64,000 nucleotides of DNA from Umbilicaria muhlenbergii (lineage: Eukaryota > Ascomycota > Lecanoromycetes > Umbilicariales > Umbilicariaceae), in the NCBI GenBank assembly GCA_000611775.1, contig KK106982.1:5877736-5941735 (forward strand), given 5' to 3'. The number at the start of each line of letters is the position of its first letter. Position 1 is the stretch's first letter. Made by a program: the position numbers and the translations under genes. Positions 10,051 to 22,906 of the stretch are shown here, piece by piece. The notes beneath the pieces were generated by a model. The model saw only the letters and a program-made list of their open reading frames with translations. It searched no databases and had not been told where the DNA came from.

Positions 10051-13000
10051 TCATTCCTGATACGAAACCTTCCGCATCTCACCCAACCTCTGCCTCGCCT
10101 GCGCCAGATTATTCTCCAACTGCAGAATCTCAACCTACACCGCCACGTACCCAGATATTAGCCCACGCAAGCCCCTCAGCGCACAGGAACAAAAGACTAC
10201 AAAAAGGGAAAGCACGACGAACCTGTTGCTCCATCTCGCGAACCTTGAACTCATGCCCGCTCAAAGCCGCATAATCGACATCCTCCCCCTCCTCCCGATT
10301 CCGATTCTTGATAATCTCCTGCACCTGCCGGACCAAGCCCCGACAAGCCTTGCCGACGGCCTTACTCGCATCCTCGAGTCGGTCTTGCGTCTTACTCCCA
10401 AAGTGCGCCTTGACCCTCGACGCGGCGACCAGCTGCGCCGTGCTGGCCGCCACGTCGTTGCTCGCGACGATCAGCTGCTCCGGCGAGTTGCGCCCGCTGA
10501 TGACGCCGTCGGCGGTCTCGATGAGGGTGTTGGTGGAGGTGGCGACGGCTTTGGCGGCGCTGATCAGACCCTCGGTCCAGCGGTTGTTTTTCTTGTAGAA
10601 GGCCGTGCGCGACGAGGAGCCGCGGCCTTCCTTGACGATTTCTTGCTGGGAGGCGGTGGCGGCTTTGATGAGTTGGGCGATGGCGTTGGTGACGGCGATG
10701 GCGGCTTCGAGAATGCTGTCGTGGATCTTGAGTTCGTAGGTCGAGTATCCGTCCCGCGGTTTCTTCTTGAGCTTGTTGAGCCGCTCTGCGGCTGCATCGA
10801 TGGCGTTGGCGGCGTTGGTTAGTTCGCGATCTACCAAGTCGCCCAGGTCGCCGACCGCGTTTGTGATCTTGCCTGATTTCGGGGCGAAGGCGTCTGCGAG
10901 TTTGGAGAGCTTCTGGAGGTTCATTAGGACTTCGTGGTTGTTGTTTATGACCACGTCTGTCTTTTGGGTATCTTCGAGACCTTTAAGTCGGAATGATTGG
11001 AGAGCACGGAAGAAAGTAATAGTTGCTTGGGCCGATTGACGACTCGCGTTGATCAGTTGGTCAGCCTTCTTCTCCTCTGTAGCGAACCGCGTAAGACCCT
11101 TAGTGTTACTTAGGACATCGGCAATCGATCCGGCAAAGACGCTGACGGTGCGAATAATCTCGGCATGCGTGCTATTCGGCCCATCTGCGATGAAGTTGTT
11201 GAAGGCCGTAGAGAACTCCGTTGCGCTTGACGATGCTTTTTCGATCTGTGACAAGACATAGGGCGCAGAAGCGTTTTGATTACCTGCCTGCATCGTGGAG
11301 TCTAGCTCATATAGCGCATCGTCCACACGCTGGACACCACTTTGCAGCACCGAGTCGATAATGTCGTTGATCTTCTGGATATTGCTAAGAAGGACTTGGT
11401 CGATCTGCTCGTCCAAAGCCTTGTCGGTATCTCCACCGTTCTAAGCAGCATTAGCGACGGCTAATCAAACGCTTGCCGTGTGATCGTGACGTACCATCTT
11501 CAGCTCGTTCAACTCTAGCAACGTCTGATCCATACCAGACTTGTAGATCTCTAGCTCCTCCTCTTTCTCCCTCAAAGCACGATCCAAGTCCCCGTCCCGT
11601 TCTCCATACTTGGAGTGAATATCCTCCAGCGCCCGCGTCTTGTTCTGTTTAGTAGTCAGCACCATCCTAAACACTCATGTTCCACAGCAACGAACCCTAA
11701 GAGCTTCCTCCAGATCCGCCATCTCCCTGTTGTACTTTGCCAACATTGACGAGAGCTCCGAGCCCTTGGCGCGCTCGGCGTTGTCGGCTTTCTCCAGTGC
11801 AAAGCGAAGCTCGCGCTTGAGCTTTTCGACCTCTTCTCTGTTGCCACCTGTAACCCGATCCTTCTCATGGAGGGCTCGGTCCCTCTCCCGGATCATATCT
11901 GCCAGCTCTAGATTCTTCGTCTTCATCTCCCTTTCCAGCTTTTCCCGCTTATCTATAGCTTCCTGCGCTGATGCAGCCTTGAGCTGTACCGACTTGAATT
12001 TTTGTAACAGCTCTAGATGCTCGTGGCGTAGCTGAGAGTATAACTTGGCGAGTGCTTCGTACTTTGTCCGCCACGTGTTGACCTGTTCTTGCAGCGCTCG
12101 TATTTGATCGTCCTTTGATGCTGTTTGCTGGCTAAAGTTATTGTTGAGCTGATTCAGCTGGGTTTCGAGGTCCTTCATTCTCCTGTCGTACTGCTCCAGC
12201 ATAAGCTGGTCTTGCTCGTACTGTGCCCGAGCATTGAGATTCTCCCGCTCAAGCTCAGCCATGCGACCTTGTGTCTGCGCCTGGTACTGGTCCCGCATTA
12301 GCTGCTCCTGCGCCAACCTCTGTTGTTCAGCTTGTAATCGTCGTTGCTCTTCAAATTCTCGCTCTGCCTGCTGCTGAGCCAGCTGCTGTTGGTATTGCTG
12401 TTGGTTCCATTGCTCTTGCAGCCTCCGCTGCTCAGCATCGTACTCATCCTGCTGCCGCTTTTGCTCATTCTTCCAGAACTCATTGATCGGCTCAGGATCC
12501 GGAGCCGCTGCTCGTGATGGCATAGGCGTCGGCTCCTTTTCCTTCGGCTTCTCGAGTTCTTTGGTCGGCCGCCGTGGCAATGCGGGTCGTTCGTCATCTT
12601 CTGCAAGGAGATTGGGCGGTTCCTGAGGTAGTTTAGGTACAGTAATTAGACTAGTAAGGTATCGTAGGTTCGAGCATTCATAGTAGAATTTGAGGAGACG
12701 ATAATGTTGTGTATCGTATCTTCCCCGCAAAGGCTCCAGAGCGTCGTCATCGCCAGTCGCTAGAGTCAAGTCAGATGTATCCCAGTAGACTCCCCTAGAA
12801 GAGAGAGAACCCACTGGTATGCATTGCCCGAAGCATGCTCGTAATGAACTTGTAGATCCCATAGCTTTCTTGCACTAGTGGTACCAACGCAGATATCCTA
12901 CATTCGTTGTTTGCCCCACTTCGGAAGTTCGAGAAGATGAGCCTTTGGAAGCTGTCGATTTGGTCTTGAAGGGTCATGAGGTCGGAAATAGTCTCGTAGC

Positions 13001-13912
13001 TGTTATTCGTTACTAGAAACTCTGGGGTGCATGCAACGAGAGGCGGAGCCTACCCTTCATTGGGATCATTAATGGATTTCAGACTGATGTACTCCTCATA
13101 TTCGAAAAGACCTGAGAGTCCATGTCAGTTGCTACGTCATTTCTGTATGACCGTGGAACATACCATTGAACTCAGGATGCTGCTTATGGAAGGCCAGCTT
13201 CGCCAATAGGAAGTAGACATACTCCCGCAGCAAAGGTCCATACCCTTGATCCAGTGTCAGTCTCACCTCCCCCGAAGAACGAGCCCCTTCTCTAGGTGAA
13301 ACAGGCCGCACCCCTGTGTACAACCATCAGAGACGACTTACCCCTGAGTCCGTCACCAGAAATTCCCCTTGTCAGGCTCTCTAACCAATTTATATTATTC
13401 TGCGCTTCTTTGACCGCAACAGGATGTCCCTCCTGCAGCACTTTATGTATGGTGATAAGGGCTTTGAAGGTCTGAACTTCGTCTGCGAGGATAGGTTGCC
13501 TAGAAGAAGAGTAGTCAAAGCGTCAGCTTAAAGTGGCACCGAGAGACATCGGGGTACCCAACAGAGTCGAGTGTTCGTAGACCCACACTTTCATGCCAGC
13601 CCAGAAGGATTGCGAGGACTTGTGGTCCCAGGTGTAGACGATGCATGCTCGCACATGTTTGCCTTTGAGCTTGTAAGAAATTGGAGCGTAGTAAGGAGAG
13701 ATCGAACGGTGCCTTACGTTTCGGGGCCGTCTCCTCTGAGGCAGATTAGCGAAGCTGATGTGGAGGGTGAAGTGGCTGAGGCTCACCAATGCTAGTAGCT
13801 TTCCGTATATTTACGGCTAGGTCTGATTCTGATCTGTGCAATGGGTGAGAAATGGAAATTCTGAGAGCCCCTTGGGAGATGCCATGTGCCAGCAATTGAC
13901 TCACCTGCTCAT
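10051..13912 (-). CDS. sla2: Endocytic actin adaptor Sla2 (ANTH + THATCH domains)
   Basis: Twelve exons: 13905-13912, 13787-13833, 13718-13735, 13587-13662, 13342-13499, 13164-13244, 13054-13111, 12815-12999, 11696-12759, 11495-11644, 10223-11440, 10051-10134. They sum to 3147 nt, 1048 aa, the usual Sla2 length. The start reads MSRSESDLAVNIRKATS. An ANTH domain (about residues 5-275; KHVRACIVYTWDHK, YGPLLREYVYFLLAK) binds PI(4,5)P2. A long Gln/Glu-rich coiled coil (about 330-680) follows, then a C-terminal I/LWEQ (THATCH) actin-binding domain ending in a short coiled coil. Sla2 (HIP1R family) links clathrin-coated pits to actin at the plasma membrane. It is the standard right flank of ascomycete MAT loci. 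Two introns start GTTCGT; one exon is only 8 nt and carries the ATG. Confidence 0.96.
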
Positions 13913-14552
13913 ATCAACATTGCGGGTGGTGTTGGCCGCCCCATATGGGTAGGACATAGCCTGGTTCCCTCTATTCCCAACACGCCACTGTTGATCAGAG
14001 TATGATTAAGAGTTGGAGAGAGCAATGAAGAGAAAATGTTAAGAGGAAAGGAAGTACTGAGAGAGGCGTGTCTAATACTGAAGGTCGAGGCGCATGAGAA
14101 GGCCGAATTGGAGCTCTCCGCAGATCCCTGTCGTCGCCGCCTACAAGCTTGGCAGCGGGTAACGTCAGAAGTCGATGAGGCCGCGTATGCTCTACAACAC
14201 TCCCCTAATGTATGCCTACTTCATGTGGAAGTCGAAAATGGGTAGATAGAGTAGCTGATCTACATGTCAGAGCTACTATACACCGTGGTCTTCGCTTTCA
14301 CTTGGATAGTCACCATTCATCGGGCCATGAACGAAGATTGATGAGTTGTGAAGCTCTCTACCTGGACGCGACCCAGTCTGTTCTCAGATAGCCGTCCCTA
14401 GTTGTTGCCCTTAGAGTGCGCCAAGCTTGGAGACAGAATTCGCATGCACTGTCCCTCCCTTCCCATTGCTGGATGCTGCTTGATGCAATGTAACGCCTTA
14501 GAGACCTTGACCCAACCTGCAAAGAGACAACGCCGCCGGCAGCACAAGTATA
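13913..14552. other. Intergenic region between sla2 start and nvj2-like stop
   Basis: Holds the upstream region of sla2 and the 3' flank of the next minus-strand gene. No coding sequence is supported. Confidence 0.55.
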
Positions 14553-17336
14553 TTACACCTCCCCATGCCCGCCCAACCAAACACTTTTCGACCTTGCTTC
14601 TTCCTCCTGCGCCGCCTGCCAACTTGAGAATGCATCCTCGTCATTGTCAAAAGTACTCGAAGTACGCCCGGTACGCTTCGAGGAGGATCCCACATGAGTC
14701 GAAGATGGCGAATCCGCTTTGGCAGGCTCGGGTAAGTCATCATTATCGTTTTCATGGCCAGCCGCCACTGGTTTTGTGACGTCCTTCCGAATATCTTCTA
14801 GCGGACTCGCTGGCTCCGAGTCTGGTGGCGCTTCTACTACCAGCAATTCTTCGTCGTTGGCATCGTTAACGGGAGCGGCATCCACTCTCCTCCTTGCCGG
14901 AAGAGCTGGTGGTGGAAGTGGCCGCGATTTCGTTTCGTCCTGCCGACGGTTAGGTAGCAATGGTGGAGGCAAGGGTTTCCGCTTCGGTACGTTGATAGGG
15001 GCCGTCTTCGTGCTAGGTCGTTCAGGTGGCGGTAGAGGTTGACCAGGAGGCGGAAGAGGACGGCCGCGCCCTATAGGATGCTCCGGGGTGCCTTCTCGCT
15101 CGGAGTATTCAGTGGCAATTTTCTGTTCGTTGCGACTGAGAACACCCCATCCCCATTTCTTCGCTGCTGCAGTTGCGGCACCGATGGAAGGAATGGACTG
15201 CCTCTTCTCCGACGGAGTTAGCGATCGCGCTATTGACTGTAGCGCTGTTTGGTGTAGAGGTTCGTTTGGAAAAGCAGACTTGGCGGAGTTCGAGCTGATG
15301 CTGGTGGGTGTTGTGGGGAAGGAGGCCTGGCTTGAGTTGTTAAAGCTTGATGGCGTGACTGTCTGCTCCATGATGCTATCGGCTTCGGAAGACGTTGACG
15401 AGAAGCTGCCGCTTTTACCGAGCTGAGACATGTTAGACGACTCAGGAAGAGAGCCGATAGGAGTAGCTGTGGGCGATGTTGGTTGAGAACGGTTACTGAT
15501 AGCTATCATTGCACTCGCGGCATCTCGCTTCTGTTTGGCTTTCGTCTCTTGTTTTGCCGCATCAACGTTTGCGTTATCCGTGTTGACAATGGGGTTGGCT
15601 GCGGCCGCAAATGAGTGCGCTCGCATCATCCTTGGTGGCTCAGAATATTTCTGTACACCAGAAGAAGACCCAGTATCTGTAGTATCCACCAGGTTGTGGG
15701 TCGATTTCGACGCTTTGCGTGCAGTCAAAGATTGTTCAGAGGCATCCGGAAGCACTGACATGCTCATCGTTCTCTCATCCCGAGGACTTGGGGGAGCAGG
15801 AGAACTTGAGCCTGACTGCATACTGGCCTCGGCTTCGTCTTCGCCCTCTTGATCGGGCACCTGAGTGGCGGAGGGAGAAGACTCTGCCACATTCCGCTCC
15901 CAGATACCGCCTCTGAATTGCTGATCCACGGTGCTCAGGAACGGACTGTCATCCCAATTCGGATAGACTACGGTCTCAGCAAAGACTTCTATGATCCTCT
16001 TCTCGATTTGTGAGAGGATGAAACCGTACGTGATTTGCATAGAGCTAACGATAGGCTCGATAGTCATCTCCAGGGTTGGCATCGTCTCAAAGGTAACCCA
16101 GAGGCGATTACTAGGAGGCGGCTTGAGCCGTAGGAGGGCGTGGCCTTCGAGCTTCTTCACCACCACAGCCAGAACCAGATTGACTTCTCGAGCCTTGATC
16201 CGAGATCCCAAGTCAATGCGGGCAGTAGTAGCAATTTCGATTCGAAAATTGCCGGTATACGTGAAGTCTGCCTCCGCGACACAGTCACCGTCCACAGTAA
16301 GATCCTTCAGCTTAGGGTTCGTGATGTACGGTGCCCCCTCGCCCATGTCGATTTTCTGTAGTATGATCCCTGACAGGAATGTGGGTTTCTTAACACGAGC
16401 GATCTTCTTCGTGATCTTCTTGCGGACAAAGTCTTCGATATCCTTTGTCTTGTACATAGCCAAAAAAAGCCGACCAACAAGCCCATTTATCCATCTTGTC
16501 TGTAAATGTTCCTCGGAAGAATGTAGTCGCTGTACGAGACCAATGATATGCTTTACTTCGAATTGCTGGGGCTTAGGAGGACTGTCTGCAGCGTCGGGTG
16601 TCTTCTCCTGATTTTGCAACAGCGCAAAGTAGAAATCTTCCTTGTCTGAGCAATTATCTGAAAACAAGTAGAAAGGCTTCGACGTTGACGTAATGTTTCC
16701 CAGGTTCGGTTTCCTCATCAGGCATATAGCATGCCTCTTGATCCACAGTTCCCCTTCAGGTATCTCGTTTCCTCCACCATAGACACTCACATCGTGATGA
16801 GCCAAGGATATCACATGCCGTACTTCCACCTGTTCCTTGTCGTCGTAAAGCATCAGGTGCCCATGCCTCAATACCACGTAGAACCAATTCCTCGCTCTCC
16901 TCGCTGTCTTCTCATTGCCCTTCCCAGGATCTAGACTCGAGCCTTTGTTTCTCTCGAAGAGACTGCTGTACATGCTCTGGTACACGCTTGGGCTTTTCGT
17001 TCCGACTACTGTTCCGGCTGGCGTAGTCCTCTCCGGCGGCTTGCCATTGACACCCCCTGGTACGTACTCGCGGCATACTATGAACCATTGTGCGGCGACG
17101 TCCGGCTCCCTTCCTCGCAGAAACTTCTCAGGAATAGTGTCTGAGCCCGACCTTAAACTGTGCTCATCATCACCAGGACGACGAATGGAGCCTCCTGCGT
17201 GAGGAGGAGTGTTGGAGCTTGAGGAGCGTGTGGGCAAGGTGAGGTAGGCATGGAGAAGAAATAGACAGATCAGGAGGGGAAGAAATGTCAGCCCGCCGAC
17301 AAGATAGATGGACAGGAAAACGGAGAGGGTCCCCAT
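14553..17336 (-). CDS. nvj2: Nvj2/TEX2-type lipid-transfer protein (TM + PH-like + SMP)
   Basis: Single exon, 927 aa; the ATG at 17336 (MGTLSVFLSIYLVGG) starts an N-terminal membrane anchor (about residues 5-35). A PH-like region follows (about 70-240; NWFYVVLRHGHLMLYDDKEQVEVRHV begins its core), then an SMP domain (about 265-480; RWINGLVGRLF, YITNPKLKDLTVDGDC, MTIEPIVSSMQITYGF). The remaining half is Ser/Pro-rich disorder with poly-Pro blocks and several PxxP motifs. Family members sit at ER contact sites (nucleus-vacuole, ER-Golgi) and move lipids such as ceramide. A PH-domain gene of this kind next to MAT is familiar in Capnodiales, supporting the taxon guess. Confidence 0.9.
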   Translation of the reverse strand: MGTLSVFLSIYLVGGLTFLPLLICLFLLHAYLTLPTRSSSSNTPPHAGGSIRRPGDDEHSLRSGSDTIPEKFLRGREPDVAAQWFIVCREYVPGGVNGKPPERTTPAGTVVGTKSPSVYQSMYSSLFERNKGSSLDPGKGNEKTARRARNWFYVVLRHGHLMLYDDKEQVEVRHVISLAHHDVSVYGGGNEIPEGELWIKRHAICLMRKPNLGNITSTSKPFYLFSDNCSDKEDFYFALLQNQEKTPDAADSPPKPQQFEVKHIIGLVQRLHSSEEHLQTRWINGLVGRLFLAMYKTKDIEDFVRKKITKKIARVKKPTFLSGIILQKIDMGEGAPYITNPKLKDLTVDGDCVAEADFTYTGNFRIEIATTARIDLGSRIKAREVNLVLAVVVKKLEGHALLRLKPPPSNRLWVTFETMPTLEMTIEPIVSSMQITYGFILSQIEKRIIEVFAETVVYPNWDDSPFLSTVDQQFRGGIWERNVAESSPSATQVPDQEGEDEAEASMQSGSSSPAPPSPRDERTMSMSVLPDASEQSLTARKASKSTHNLVDTTDTGSSSGVQKYSEPPRMMRAHSFAAAANPIVNTDNANVDAAKQETKAKQKRDAASAMIAISNRSQPTSPTATPIGSLPESSNMSQLGKSGSFSSTSSEADSIMEQTVTPSSFNNSSQASFPTTPTSISSNSAKSAFPNEPLHQTALQSIARSLTPSEKRQSIPSIGAATAAAKKWGWGVLSRNEQKIATEYSEREGTPEHPIGRGRPLPPPGQPLPPPERPSTKTAPINVPKRKPLPPPLLPNRRQDETKSRPLPPPALPARRRVDAAPVNDANDEELLVVEAPPDSEPASPLEDIRKDVTKPVAAGHENDNDDLPEPAKADSPSSTHVGSSSKRTGRTSSTFDNDEDAFSSWQAAQEEEARSKSVWLGGHGEV

Positions 17337-17712
17337 CACGTCACGAGCGTTAGATATTGAACTGCCATGGGAGTTGGTTGCAGCGCGTTAAATTGAGAGC
17401 TACAAATGGCGGTGACACAGGAATCCGCGATATAGGTTTACCCGAGGCACATTGCTGAGCCTCCGACGATAGGTAGTACACAAAAGATCACACTACGTCA
17501 GGAATTCTAATCCAAGAAGATATGTTTGGTTTGCCTCAAGAAACGTTTTGGTGAAAGCTGTCCAAATACAATGGTTTGTAGCCTTCTTCATGCGATGATC
17601 GACTTAACTTTATCAATGACGCCACGGATACGCCGTCGCTATGCATCTATTGGTATCCATCACTTCTGCGCCAGAGCAGTGGGCTCAACCCCTGAACTCC
17701 GCAACTGATGTC
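17337..17712. other. Intergenic region between nvj2-like start and rev3 stop
   Basis: Short tandem-gene spacer containing the nvj2-like promoter and the rev3 3' flank; nothing else is seen. Confidence 0.55.
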
Positions 17713-20700
17713 TTACCATTCCAAAGCACCGAATCCTGCTTCCTCCAACACCTTTATGACGGGCTCTGTGACAGCCCTTGTGCTCCCTAAACTAGCCATA
17801 TGTCTAGTCCTGGTGTAGAAGACCGGACAGTCTTTACTATCGCACTTGACCTCATCTCCCCATGGGATTCCAGCACAAGACCTGCACACCTCTAGGAGGT
17901 TGACAGCCCTTTTGTTCGCCTTGTTCAACTTTGTACGTAACGTCAAGAGCGAGGTCTCCGCATGTTGCAGACACCTGTTGCAAATTGGTAACTCCGCTTC
18001 AAGCTTCTCCCGGCACACAAGGCATGCTGAAGACTTCATGTATGACTCTAAAGTCTTCTTTGACATGAGAAGATTCCTACCATGGGACAGAGCTTCGGCT
18101 TCGACGCGGCGTATTCGCTGGAACTTAGGCATCTCGTCGTACCATTGACGGACATTGGCTCCAACGAGATTGAAGATACGCTCGAGAGGGGGGATCAGGT
18201 TCTTTGATATGTAGTATTCCGCGTCCAGCTCGTTGTGCTCGTTGCGTAACAAGACATCCGGCGCTACGCAGCGGTCGATCAGTCTTGCACCGGGCGCTCC
18301 TGTTATCACCACGTATGGTACTCGCTCTCCATACTGAGGCTCTGCTCGAGGGTCCTCTAACATCCTTTTGCTGCTGATGAGTGCTCCCGGTGGAGGCGGC
18401 CCCTTGTCACTGTATGTACCGAGCTTGACCTCTTTGGCGAAGCAAAAGTCTTGGATCGAGACTTTACCTTTCATGATCTTAGTGCATTGCTTCTGGAAAT
18501 AGCTCTTTACTTGACTCAAGTCTGCAGTCCGGAAAAGGATCTTCAATGCTTTCTCTTCGATCTTTTGCTCAGCTGGTGTGCCGTCGCGGCGAACAGTCTC
18601 GATGCCTTTAGCATCGAATTCGGGTTCTTTCTGCGCCCTGCTTTCGTACTTGAAGCCGACGTAGCGCTTTTTGGCGAGGAGGACACATGGAAAGTACACT
18701 TTCTCGAACTTGAGCTTGACCGGCCTTGGATTCATTTTCGTGATTGTCTTGGCTATTTCTTCACCAATATCAAAAGCCTCGTCCTTGGTGCGCCCCTTGA
18801 GGTAGACAAACAAGCTGTCGGTGTCACCATACACGACTTCGGCACCCCATCGTTCCACGGAATGAATTAATGCAATGGCTTTCTCTAGCGTCTCACGACC
18901 TGTCTGCACAATGCTATCTGCTATCTCGGAGCACGGCATGCGCCCAGAAAACGAGGCCGAGGTATACCCGTACGTCACATTGGCGATCAACTTGAGCGCA
19001 AGTTGTCTGTTGTTTAGGAGGCGCTGCAGCGTCTTGTCCTCTTTGTCGACTTTCATCCCGCTCTTAACCATGACTCGAGTCTCCAAAATCTCGCCTAGCA
19101 TCTTGGCTAACAAACTCTTACGAATCTCAGGCTTGACGTACATGATTCCGTTTGGAGCGATGTTGATGTAATCTTTCAGAAGTTCTAGCAGTCTCTGTTC
19201 CCGCTTGAAGTCCGTGAAGCCCATTTTATTCTGACCACGCCAGTTGACTACCCTTCCAAGGAACGTAGAATAGCAGTAGTTGTATGCGATCATTACGCTC
19301 GGATATAGCGACTGAAAGTCTAGCACGAGCAGAGGGCTGTTGTAGAAGGCACTTTGCGGTTCCATGACTAAAGGTAGACACTCCAAGGCGTTCTGTTGAC
19401 CCACTTGTCTTCGACTGGGCGATACAAGAAGAAAGTTCTCTGGCTTCGCGATTCGGAACATGAGGGACTCAACCTTGAATTGAGATCCTCTGGAAAAGAC
19501 AGAGAAAAAATCCACGCCGAGAAGTCGAGCCTGCTCGCTTGTTCTAGGGACAAGCTCGTTCTGCTCAAGAATCTCGAGGTCCAGTTGTACTCTCGAAACA
19601 TAATAATCCAACATCTTAGCAAGCTCGCGGGGTTTGTTGCTGCTGTACCAGGCCGTCAGATCTTGGTGTGCATAATGAGGTATGCGGCGGTGAAGCAGAT
19701 GGAAAACAACATTTTCCATGGTATACTGCAACAAGTTTAGCTCGCCTCGCATTGCACGCCAAATGTTGATCATGTGCCGCCCAGTGACTCGAATGGTCGA
19801 GGTGTGATTGAAGCCCCATCGATCATTCTCCTTTCCAAATCGACCGTGTGACTGTGATTTCATGCGAGAGAATTCATCGCATAGATTGTAGTCGTATTTA
19901 CATCTCGCTCGCTCAATCATGTAGCCCCAAGAACCCCCATGAACCTCGTAGCCTGTCAGAATATCAGGATCGTAATGCCGAACAATGTCCACCATGCGGT
20001 TGATTAGATCCAGTTCGGTCGACTCATGCTCTACTTCCACGGTGGTCTGCTGAGAGATCTTCCGGGCCAAGTTATCCTTGCCAGAGAGCGCTAGTATTCC
20101 AACGTGCGTCCCTTCATTGACACCGTTCACCTCAAGGTCTTCGTCGTCGGACTGCAAACACCAAAACAGGCAAGCAATCTCATCCTGTTCCGGATTTGGA
20201 AGAAGGTTGCCACGCGTGTTGACATGGATCTCCAGGCCCATAATGCTCATGTACTGCGTTTCGTGTCGTACACTGGTAGACCTCTGCTTTTGAGAGTATT
20301 TGAAGCCATGGCGATTCTTCTGAGTAGGTCCATCGATTTGAGAGATTACGCTCCTGGATGCGCTATCACCAGCCGGCAGCGAGATTGCTACTTCGCCGAG
20401 TACTGGACGCTTCTGTCTGAGCCAGGTCTCGACCTCCATACACGAGGGTGGAAGTTCGGCGATCTCCCAAGTCCTTAGCCCACACGCTCTTCTGCGCTTC
20501 TCGTAAGTTCTTCCTTCCACGATCTTGTCCACAACAACCCCCGGTTTCTCGCCAATGCTAGCCGATGAAGTTCCCGTGGGATCAAAGTTCGGTAAGTAAG
20601 GCACGGTGTTACTACCGAGTTTGAATTCTCTACCTGCATACTCTCTTGCACGTTCCGGTACATCTCGTTCATCGCCGTAATAAGCTTCTTGGTAAATGAC

Positions 20701-22906
20701 CGGTGGGATCTTGACATCGTGTATCATGGACGAGATCTCCAACGCAGGCGGAGGACCCTGGGCCAAGACGATGATACTTGTGTGGCTAGGTAAATCGAAT
20801 GCTCCATGGATGCGTGAAGACAGCTTCAAGTGTTGTGAGTAGACCTCGTTGACTGCCATGGCTTGCTCCGTAGAATCGCTTTTCAATGATTCGCTCTTTG
20901 GGTTGCTCCAGATCTGTGAACCACTCTCAGATGATTTGCTAAATGAGACGCTTTTATTTTTGGAGTTCTGAGAGCCCTTGCCCGGTGAATTACTTCGTTG
21001 ACTGAGTCGCAGGATAGTATTAGGGTCCTGCGGATCCTTGACGACAGGGAATACAAAAGTTCTGTTGCGGTCAATGTTGCTGAATCTTGATGTCTGTTGG
21101 GATGACGACTTCGGCGCGAAAGCGTCGCTGAGACTCTTGGTCCTCGGCCCAATCCCATCCACAGACTCCCCGTAAATTCTTTCTAGGTTGTTCGGGAAAT
21201 TGTCCAACACCGGCGACGGTTCGTCATGAATGAGCTTCCGTCTTTTTTTCGGCGGCTCGGACGGAAGCGACAATGGTTTTGCTCGCTCGTGGCGTGCAAT
21301 AACAGCGGTAGTATCGCTAGCATATTCCAAGGGTATCTCAAAAGCGTCTTCCTCAATATGACTATAATCACTGGCCTTTCTGATTCCTACTGCTTTAAGT
21401 TCCTCGGAACTTATAGAAGCTCCGGGCTTAGCTGAGGGCGCTGGTTCTGTTGGGCCTTGAAGATGCTCTCTATCGTTGTCGCCGTTGGTCCTCGCTCCAT
21501 CGTCGCACTTGGTCTCTATGTTTTCTCCGTTCACGTACTTTCCCTCAGCATGTTCTCCCTGTTCCCGTTGTGATGCATCTAGGTCCGGAGCAAGCTCTTC
21601 ATCGACATCGTAGAGGAAACCATCGCCCTCGAAGGTCGTAATACGGCTCTCATCCACGTCCACGATGTCATCCAGGGAACCATCTACCGCGTTTTCGTCC
21701 GATTGTTGCGATATCTTTTGCGATACGTGGAGATTGAGGAGATTTCTAGGGAACAGATCTTCCACGCTTTCCAAGACAGTCTTAACCTGCTCTTCGAATG
21801 GTGGCTTCTGAACGAAACCATCGAAGGTGATATTCTTGCCGTCACTGTTTGTCTTCTCCTCCGCTATGATTCCTAACACCTTTTCCATGTACTCCTCTTC
21901 GTGTATCCAGCCACCGCGTTGAGAATTCCTACTCTCTGCAGACATTGAAATCATGACCTCAGGTGGAAAGGGGCTACTGTCGGGATCTGTTTCCCCCATT
22001 CTAGCTTTCCTTCGCCGGGTTTCATCTCGCCAGAGGCCTGCCATGCTATGCACAAGCTTCTCATCTGGGGCCAAAGGGTTGCTTCGCTCGATGAAGTCAT
22101 GATGCAACGGCCTAGACTTGATCTCAAGCCTGTTCAAGATGTCTTGGACACATATATCCACTTCAATTGAGCAGTGGCTCTGCCGCGGCAGCTGTTCCTC
22201 ATCGGAGATCATCGAAGCAGGTATGGTCAGGTCATGCCATTGATGCACCGTACTGGTCATTTCGAGGTATTCTGGCACCGGGCTTCGGAACTTGACGTTA
22301 CTGCAGTCGAGATATGCGCAGCCGTAAAGATTGTAGTCACACATCCATTGCAAGATGTACTGCATATGACTTTCGTATGGTTGCATGACCTTCTTCATAA
22401 CCGTGCCTTGCTGCAGAAGGTCTGCCAGGCGAGTCATGTGTAGTGGGTTGAGCATGTAGATCTTCAGGAAGAACTTATAGCCGACGTGATATCCATAGAA
22501 CGGTGTGCCCTTGACAAGGGTGATGTGAGCAACAAAGGCGGTCTTGCCGTCGTATAGGTTTCGCCTGTAGCTAACAGCGAGAGCATGGTCGATGGAGAGG
22601 TGAAGGCGATGGATGTAGGCGTCCACTGCAGTAGATTAGAGATATCCGGGTTCATGCCAACCAGGATTGCTGACCTTCATCAGGCGTCAGGCCACCATGG
22701 TATTCGATGAACAGGTAAGGGAATGCGCCATGGATATGAGCGCACACCTTTTGACCCGTCTCGGTGGCGCCGAAGACGCGGATAACAGGAAGCTTCGGGA
22801 GGGCTTTTTGAGACGAGCCATTATCTCTGTAGAGTTGGGGATCGAATTCTGTCGGAGATGCTTGATAGTGGTCAACACAGTTGAGACGTACGCGGAATAG
22901 TTCCAT
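17713..22906 (-). CDS. rev3: DNA polymerase zeta catalytic subunit Rev3
   Basis: Exons 22675-22906 (ATG at 22906, MELFRVRLNC) and 17713-22625, with a 49-nt intron joining TPDE to VDAYIHRLHLSIDHAL; 1714 aa. This B-family polymerase extends past DNA lesions (error-prone translesion synthesis) with Rev7. The N-terminal domain is followed by a long variable linker (about 300-800), an exonuclease-like domain lacking intact acidic motifs, and the polymerase: motif A DFQSLYPSVM (about residue 1180), motif B KLIANVTYGYTSAS (about 1300), motif C YGDTDS (about 1345). The C-terminus has paired Cys clusters (CLVCRE..CNRC and CRSC..CDSKDC) that bind zinc and an Fe-S cluster with the accessory subunits. 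Length and motifs are complete, with no sign of decay. Confidence 0.97.
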
